A stretch of 64,000 nt of DNA from Bacteroidales bacterium (GTDB lineage: Bacteria > Bacteroidota > Bacteroidia > Bacteroidales > P3): positions 1 to 64,000 of the forward strand of contig JAFXXI010000003.1 in assembly GCA_017542345.1 (NCBI GenBank), read 5' to 3'. Both the position numbers and the translations under genes were made by a program. The stretch's first letter is position 1. The number at the start of each line of letters is the position of its first letter. This document shows, piece by piece, positions 59,823 through 64,000 of this stretch. The notes beneath the pieces were generated by a model. The model did no database searches. It had not been told where the DNA came from and saw only the letters and a program-made list of their open reading frames with translations.

Positions 59823-61188
59823 CGCCATGTTGCTTCTGTTGGCAGCATGTGTCTCTTGCACACATGCGCCCGAACCTTTCGGTCCTGTGCCCACCGAGGC
59901 ACAGTTGGCCTGGCAGCGCATGGAGGTCAATATGTTTTGCCACTTTGGGCCCAACACCTTCACCGGTGCCGAGTGGGGCAGCGGGCAGGAGGCCGAGGAG
60001 GTGTTTGCCCCTACGGCATTAAATTGTCAACAGTGGGTCAACGTGGCCTGCCAAGCCGGCATGGGCGGCATCATCCTAACCGCAAAGCACCACGACGGTT
60101 TCTGCCTCTGGCCCAGCGCCTACAGCAATCACACCGTGAAGCCCGACCAGGACGTGCTGCGGCAGTTCACCGACGCCTGCCGCGAAGGCGGAATCAAGGC
60201 CGGAGTCTATATCTCTCCTTGGGACCGCAACCATCCCGCCTACGGCACACCGGAATACAATGCCGTCTTTTCCAACACCCTGAAGGAAGTCCATATGGGC
60301 TACGGCCCCTTCTTCGAGCAGTGGTTCGACGGCGCCTGCGGCGAAGGCCCCAACGGCAAGCGTCAGGAGTACGACTGGCCGCTGTTCGAGCGCACGGTGC
60401 TGGACGTCAACCCACTGTGTGTCCTCTTCAGCGACGTAGGCCCCGGCTGCCGCTGGGTGGGCAACGAGGAAGGCCGCGCGGAGGAGACCAACTGGAGCCG
60501 ACTGCGAGTGGAGAGTGGAGCGCGGAAAACGGAGAATGGTGGGTGCGGCGACATGGACGGCGATCGCTGGATACCGGCGGAGGTGGATGTGAGCATCCGG
60601 CCGGGCTGGTTCTGGCACGCCGACGAGCACCCCAAGACAGTCGATGAGCTGATGGAGATATACTACAACAGTGTGGGTCGCAATGGCCTGCTGCTGCTCA
60701 ACGTGCCGCCCGACGACCGCGGCCGCATCCCCGCCGAGGACAGCGCTGTGCTCTGTGCCTTCCGCGCCGAGCGCGACCGCATCTTCAGCCACGACCTGGC
60801 GCAGGGTGCCAAGACCCATGCCTGGCACCGCCGGGGAAATGGCGCCAAAAACGTCCTTGATACCGCCTATCACACCTATTGGGCCGCTACGAGCAAAAAG
60901 GCGGAACTTACGCTGGAGTTCGACAGTATCACCGAGTTCGACATCATAGTTATTCAGGAATATATCCCCCTCGGACAACGAGTCACCAGCGTCAACATGC
61001 TCCTCGACCCCGACGGTGGCCTTTATTCCTACACCCTCGGCGACCAGCCGTTGTGTACCACCGTGGGCTACAAGCGCATCATACGTCTCGACCACCCGAT
61101 ACGCTGGCGCCAGCTTGTTTTCCAGTTCGAGGGCATGGCTCCGCCCGTCATCAATCGCATAGCAGTCTATAACAGCAAAGCACAATGA
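59797..61188 (+). CDS. Alpha-L-fucosidase lipoprotein (GH29)
   Basis: A 463-aa exported enzyme releasing L-fucose from glycans. GH29 features: MFCHFGPNTFTG (about 46), TAKHHDGFCLWPS (about 93, substrate His pair) and EQWFDGACGEGPNG (about 171, nucleophile Asp), then a C-terminal beta-sandwich. Start at 59797 gives an Arg before the hydrophobic core and a CVSC/LAAC lipobox; ATG at 59827 is the alternative. Residues about 236-249 (RVESGARKTENGG) are a low-complexity in-frame insert. Its stop overlaps the M23 start (ATGA). Confidence 0.88.
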   Translation: MTAGASRCSAMLLLLAACVSCTHAPEPFGPVPTEAQLAWQRMEVNMFCHFGPNTFTGAEWGSGQEAEEVFAPTALNCQQWVNVACQAGMGGIILTAKHHDGFCLWPSAYSNHTVKPDQDVLRQFTDACREGGIKAGVYISPWDRNHPAYGTPEYNAVFSNTLKEVHMGYGPFFEQWFDGACGEGPNGKRQEYDWPLFERTVLDVNPLCVLFSDVGPGCRWVGNEEGRAEETNWSRLRVESGARKTENGGCGDMDGDRWIPAEVDVSIRPGWFWHADEHPKTVDELMEIYYNSVGRNGLLLLNVPPDDRGRIPAEDSAVLCAFRAERDRIFSHDLAQGAKTHAWHRRGNGAKNVLDTAYHTYWAATSKKAELTLEFDSITEFDIIVIQEYIPLGQRVTSVNMLLDPDGGLYSYTLGDQPLCTTVGYKRIIRLDHPIRWRQLVFQFEGMAPPVINRIAVYNSKAQ

Positions 61189-62828
61189 AACGCATAATAG
61201 CTTTATTTTTTACCTTTTACCTTTTTGCTTTTACTTTGTCGGCCCAGCAACTTCCCCAGGGCTATTTCCGCAATCCGCTGGGCATGGACATAGGCCTTAG
61301 CGCCACCTTCGCCGAGATACGCACGGGCCACTTCCATGCCGGTATCGACATGCGCACGGGCGGCGCCGTGGGACAGCCCGTCTATGCCGCCGCCGATGGC
61401 TATGTGGCCAAGGTGAGCATCTCGCCTTGGGGCGGTGGCAAGATACTCTACATCAAGCACCCCAACGGCTACACCACCGTCTACATGCACCTCAACGGCT
61501 ATGCCGGCCCCCTAGCCAAGGCAGTGCTCGACGAGCACTATGCCCGCCGCAGCTACACCATCAGCAAGCTCTTCGCCCCGGGCGAGTTTCCGGTCAAGCA
61601 GGGGCAGGTGGTGGCTTATAGCGGCAACACGGGCGGCAGCGGCGGGCCGCACCTGCACTTCGAGGTGCGCCGTGGCGGTGCCGCCGACCTGCACACCCAC
61701 TCCACCACCATCAATCCGCTGCGGTTCGGACTGCCTTACAAGGACAGCGTGAAGCCCACCATCCGTGGCTTGCGCGTCTATCCTGTCGGCGGCGCCCCCG
61801 TTCAGGTGGGTAAGGAGAACAGCGTCACCGTCGCCAGCCCTTGCTACATCGGCGTCTATGCCACCGATGCCGCCGAGGGCTCCACCGCCAAAAACGGCCC
61901 CGACCGCGTGGAGGTCTATGTCGACGGCACGCTTTTCTACGCCTACAGCACCGAGGCGCTCCCCGTGGACAGCATCCGTCTCTCCAACGCCTTGATTGAC
62001 TATCCTCACTATGCCACCCATCGTCAGGCATACCTGCTCACGCGCCTTCTTCCGGGCGCCCGCGGGCCGTGGGTGCGGGTGCCGCAGGGCGACGGCATCC
62101 TGCGCCTCAAGCCCGGCACGTCGCACAAGGTGCGTGTCCGTGTCTACGACATCAAGAACAACCTCGCCGAGCAGTCGTTTACGCTGAATGTCGCTACGTC
62201 TGCCGCCGAAATCCAAGCCTCGCAGGCCTCCAACCTCCATCCTGTCCAATACAACCGGCCGTTCATCATTCATCATTCATCATTCATCGTCGACATGCCC
62301 GCCTACACGCTCTATGCCGATGACCGCCTCTCGGCCTCGGAGCGCGGTGGTGTGGTCACCGTCGAACCTACCCTTAACCCCATCCCGCCGCAGCTCTTCT
62401 ATAAAGTGGGCATCAAGGCTGTGAAAAACCATCCGCGGACGGTGGTGGTGCGTCGCGACGGCAAGCGCCTCGTGGCCTACAAGACCACCCTCACCGACGG
62501 CTACTACATTGCCTCGGTGCGCGACTTCGGCACCTTCACCCTCGCCCTCGACACCGTGGCACCCCAGGTCAAGCCGCTCAACTTCTCCGAAGCCAAACCC
62601 CTCAAGGGAAACACCCTCAAGGTGAAGATTACCGACGACTTAAGCGGCGTGGAGACCTACAACTGCTACCTCAACGGCAATTGGGTGCTAGCTGAATTCG
62701 ACGGCAAGACAGCCACCCTCTTCATCGACGTCAAAGGCAGGCTGCGCACGGGCTCCAACGAACTCCGCGTCGAGGTGACCGACGGCGCGGGCAACGTCAC
62801 CGACCTCACCTGGAGATTAAACAAATAA
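61185..62828 (+). CDS. M23 family metallopeptidase (peptidoglycan endopeptidase)
   Basis: A 547-aa exported protein (signal about 1-20). LytM-type zinc site: His51 and Asp55 in HAGIDMR, and HLHF (156-159), with a helical insertion between. The C-terminal 350 residues are beta-sandwich-like repeats ending with ELRVEVTDGAGNVTDLTW. At residues 359-368 the DNA is a tetramer of cattcat-like units (62261-62289) giving FIIHHSSFIV, an in-frame insert. The signal peptide coding region (ttttaccttttacctttttg) also has this simple-repeat style. Coupled to the fucosidase by ATGA. Confidence 0.9.
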   Translation: MKRIIALFFTFYLFAFTLSAQQLPQGYFRNPLGMDIGLSATFAEIRTGHFHAGIDMRTGGAVGQPVYAAADGYVAKVSISPWGGGKILYIKHPNGYTTVYMHLNGYAGPLAKAVLDEHYARRSYTISKLFAPGEFPVKQGQVVAYSGNTGGSGGPHLHFEVRRGGAADLHTHSTTINPLRFGLPYKDSVKPTIRGLRVYPVGGAPVQVGKENSVTVASPCYIGVYATDAAEGSTAKNGPDRVEVYVDGTLFYAYSTEALPVDSIRLSNALIDYPHYATHRQAYLLTRLLPGARGPWVRVPQGDGILRLKPGTSHKVRVRVYDIKNNLAEQSFTLNVATSAAEIQASQASNLHPVQYNRPFIIHHSSFIVDMPAYTLYADDRLSASERGGVVTVEPTLNPIPPQLFYKVGIKAVKNHPRTVVVRRDGKRLVAYKTTLTDGYYIASVRDFGTFTLALDTVAPQVKPLNFSEAKPLKGNTLKVKITDDLSGVETYNCYLNGNWVLAEFDGKTATLFIDVKGRLRTGSNELRVEVTDGAGNVTDLTWRLNK

Positions 62829-62835
62829 CACACCT

Positions 62836-63339
62836 ATGCGCAAAAGACACCTACTATCCACCGTATTGGGCTGCCTGCTGCTGACAAGCTGCATAAGTGG
62901 CTACTGTGACAACCTTTACACCACCAGTGAAGTGTGGTTGGACAACGGCACCTCGGCACCGCTGTACTGCACCTTCTCCGACACCCCGTACCTGACGCCG
63001 GAATGCACGGTGCAGCAATTGCCGGTCATGCTGGCCTATATTCTCGACTTCAAGCAGTTCAGCCCCACGCAGGTGATGGCTGCCCCCACATACACTCCAA
63101 ACGAGCGTCGAGGCGCCGGCGACCTGTACGGGTACTACCCGTACCTGCTCCTGCTGCGCTACGACAACAGCGTCGTGGCATGCTACGACGTCACCCGCAC
63201 GGCACTGGCCAGGGCCGACTACCCTTGGTTCTCGCCCGAGGCCGACAGCACCGAGACAAGGCTCGACGCAGTGGAAGATTGCCACGACTACGAGACCCAC
63301 CACGTGTACACCTATTACATAACCGACAGCATATTATGA
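62836..63339 (+). CDS. Lipoprotein of unknown function
   Basis: A 167-aa lipoprotein (MRKRHLLSTVLGCLLLTSC, lipobox LTSC). The mature part is Tyr- and Asp-rich (YGYYPYLLLLRYDNSVVACYD), with four further Cys residues that may pair. No family recognised. Similar in size, signal type and aromatic content to the next gene, with which it overlaps (ATGA at 63336); the two may work together or be diverged paralogues. Confidence 0.6.
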   Translation: MRKRHLLSTVLGCLLLTSCISGYCDNLYTTSEVWLDNGTSAPLYCTFSDTPYLTPECTVQQLPVMLAYILDFKQFSPTQVMAAPTYTPNERRGAGDLYGYYPYLLLLRYDNSVVACYDVTRTALARADYPWFSPEADSTETRLDAVEDCHDYETHHVYTYYITDSIL

Positions 63340-63773
63340 AACGACTGACACTGTTCATCCTGATGGCCGCTCCGCTGCTGATGTGCTTCCAGTGCGGATG
63401 CGACGAGCCGGACGCCATCACACTCCTGCAACTGGAGAACGCCACCGGCGAGGACCTCTACTGGAGCCGCTCGGCACAGCCCTGGGCCAACGCCTACTGC
63501 CGCTGGCAGCGTCTCCCCGACTCGGTCTACCTGTACTATAGTGAAAGCACATCGGCGGGCGAACAATTCAGGCGCCATGTCGGTGGAGAGTACCTGTTGA
63601 TTGTCAACGGCACTATGCAGCTGCGCGCCAGCTGGCCTACCGACAGCCTGCCCATGGCCGACAGCGACCGCTGGGTGTCCGACACCGCATTGTTGGAAAC
63701 CTCCAACTGCAACGGCATCCACCCGACGCAATACACACACACCTTTACCCTAAAGGCGAGCGACTTGCTGTAA
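63336..63773 (+). CDS. Small lipoprotein of unknown function
   Basis: A 145-aa exported protein starting MKRLTLFILMAAPLLMCFQCGC; the lipobox Cys could be 17, 20 or 22. The mature chain contains LQLENATGEDLYWSR and GEYLLIVNGTMQLR, which echo the 'NGTSAPLYCTF' and strand pattern of the previous protein. No family recognised. The start is fixed by the ATGA overlap; a longer open frame to 62934 lies in the previous gene's shadow. Confidence 0.6.
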   Translation: MKRLTLFILMAAPLLMCFQCGCDEPDAITLLQLENATGEDLYWSRSAQPWANAYCRWQRLPDSVYLYYSESTSAGEQFRRHVGGEYLLIVNGTMQLRASWPTDSLPMADSDRWVSDTALLETSNCNGIHPTQYTHTFTLKASDLL

Positions 63774-63784
63774 TACAACGACAG

Positions 63785-63810
63785 GTGCCCGCCGCGTCTG
63801 CGGCGGGCAC
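63785..63810 (+). terminator. Perfect hairpin after the lipoprotein pair
   Basis: Arms GTGCCCGCCGC and GCGGCGGGCAC around GTCT, 11 bases after the stop at 63773. No T tract; it runs into the stray peptidase fragment. Confidence 0.6.
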
Positions 63811-63850
63811 CAACGAGCTGCGCGTCGAGGTGGCCGACGGCGCGGGCAAC
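63806..63850 (+). pseudogene. Stray 45-bp copy of the M23 peptidase 3' region
   Basis: 41 of 45 bases match 62751-62795 of the M23 gene. In frame it reads GTNELRVEVADGAGN against GSNELRVEVTDGAGN; two of the four differences are synonymous, suggesting descent from a related gene rather than a very recent copy. The rest of 63851-63994 is AT-rich and holds no recognisable gene. Confidence 0.65.
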
Positions 63851-63994
63851 CGCACATGTCGGATCTTAGTCTTAACGAAAAGTTAAAAAAACTTAAAAAA
63901 GCGACATAAAATCGTCACCTGTAAAATAATGAATATAAGGCGACGTTTATAATGCAGATACAAATGTATTATTAACCCTTAAAAATAAATCATT

Positions 63995-64000
63995 ATGAAA
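63995..64000 (+). CDS. Possible start of the next gene, cut by the window edge
   Basis: The window ends in ATGAAA preceded by an AT-rich leader (AAAAATAAATCATT), a usual context for exported proteins beginning Met-Lys in this genome. Only two codons are visible, so nothing can be said about the product. Confidence 0.3.

Overview
The window looks like the chromosome of an uncultured, high-GC gut-type Bacteroidales. Four things support this. Promoters repeatedly match the Bacteroidetes pattern TTTG-N19/20-TAnnTTTG (at pfkA, purH, rpmG, ileS, the acyl-CoA ligase operon and the cobalamin-riboswitch operon). Two proteins carry type IX secretion (T9SS) C-terminal sorting domains. Several genes are Bacteroidetes hallmarks (DUF6261, DUF4295 next to rpmG, glycine-lipid acyltransferase homologues, YD-repeat and TonB-tailed BlaR1-like proteins). 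Surface glycan enzymes (sialidase, alpha-L-fucosidase) suit a host-glycan niche. Coding DNA is GC-rich while intergenic DNA is AT-rich. I see no rRNA, tRNA, phage, IS element or CRISPR array.

Layout. 1-4.8 kb: C-terminal transketolase subunit, a zinc-ribbon protein, a DUF6261 protein followed by an array of five phased palindromes, then a three-gene unit ending in LOG and a short Cas4-like nuclease. 4.8-10.5 kb (minus): two surface proteins and an operon of acyl-CoA ligase, Wza-like export lipoprotein and CstA. 10.5-13.2 kb (minus): a cobalamin riboswitch controlling two T9SS cargo proteins. 13.4-17.7 kb: M3 peptidase and RNase R. 17.7-19.9 kb (minus): secreted nuclease, lipoprotein and the N-terminal transketolase subunit, so transketolase is split and its halves lie about 17 kb apart. 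20-26 kb: pfkA, thioesterase, flavodoxin lipoprotein, purH, mreB, lipoprotein. 26-30 kb (minus): glsA-like, glsB-like, engB, PBP4, all overlapping. 30-40 kb: rpmG-DUF4295, then an ileS-led operon (M20 hydrolase, MATE pump, murB, two unknowns, sialidase). 40-43 kb: purA and a PepSY-like protein. 43-48.6 kb: mfd and htpG diverge; htpG has a textbook sigma-54 promoter. 49-51 kb: a structured RNA candidate and rmlB. 51.4-54.3 kb: BlaI/BlaR1-type pair, HAD phosphatase, beta-barrel protein. 54.3-59.1 kb (minus): guaA, LysM protein, lpxC (without the usual FabZ fusion), lpxA. 59.3-63.8 kb: LemA-like protein, fucosidase, M23 peptidase, two small lipoproteins.

The most unusual content is non-coding or inserted DNA. 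Five intergenic loci carry arrays with a strict 11-bp period and inverted arms (about 13211, 19979, 30141, 40229, 51165). A 41-bp-period palindrome array follows the DUF6261 gene. Short low-complexity 'filler' DNA has been inserted in frame into otherwise conserved genes (htpG, rnr, fucosidase, M23 peptidase, the end of LOG). Two genes (rmlB, M23 peptidase) are followed by stray copies of a gene 3' end. The cobalamin-controlled T9SS pair, which has no transporter beside it, is the best candidate for an undescribed functional system.
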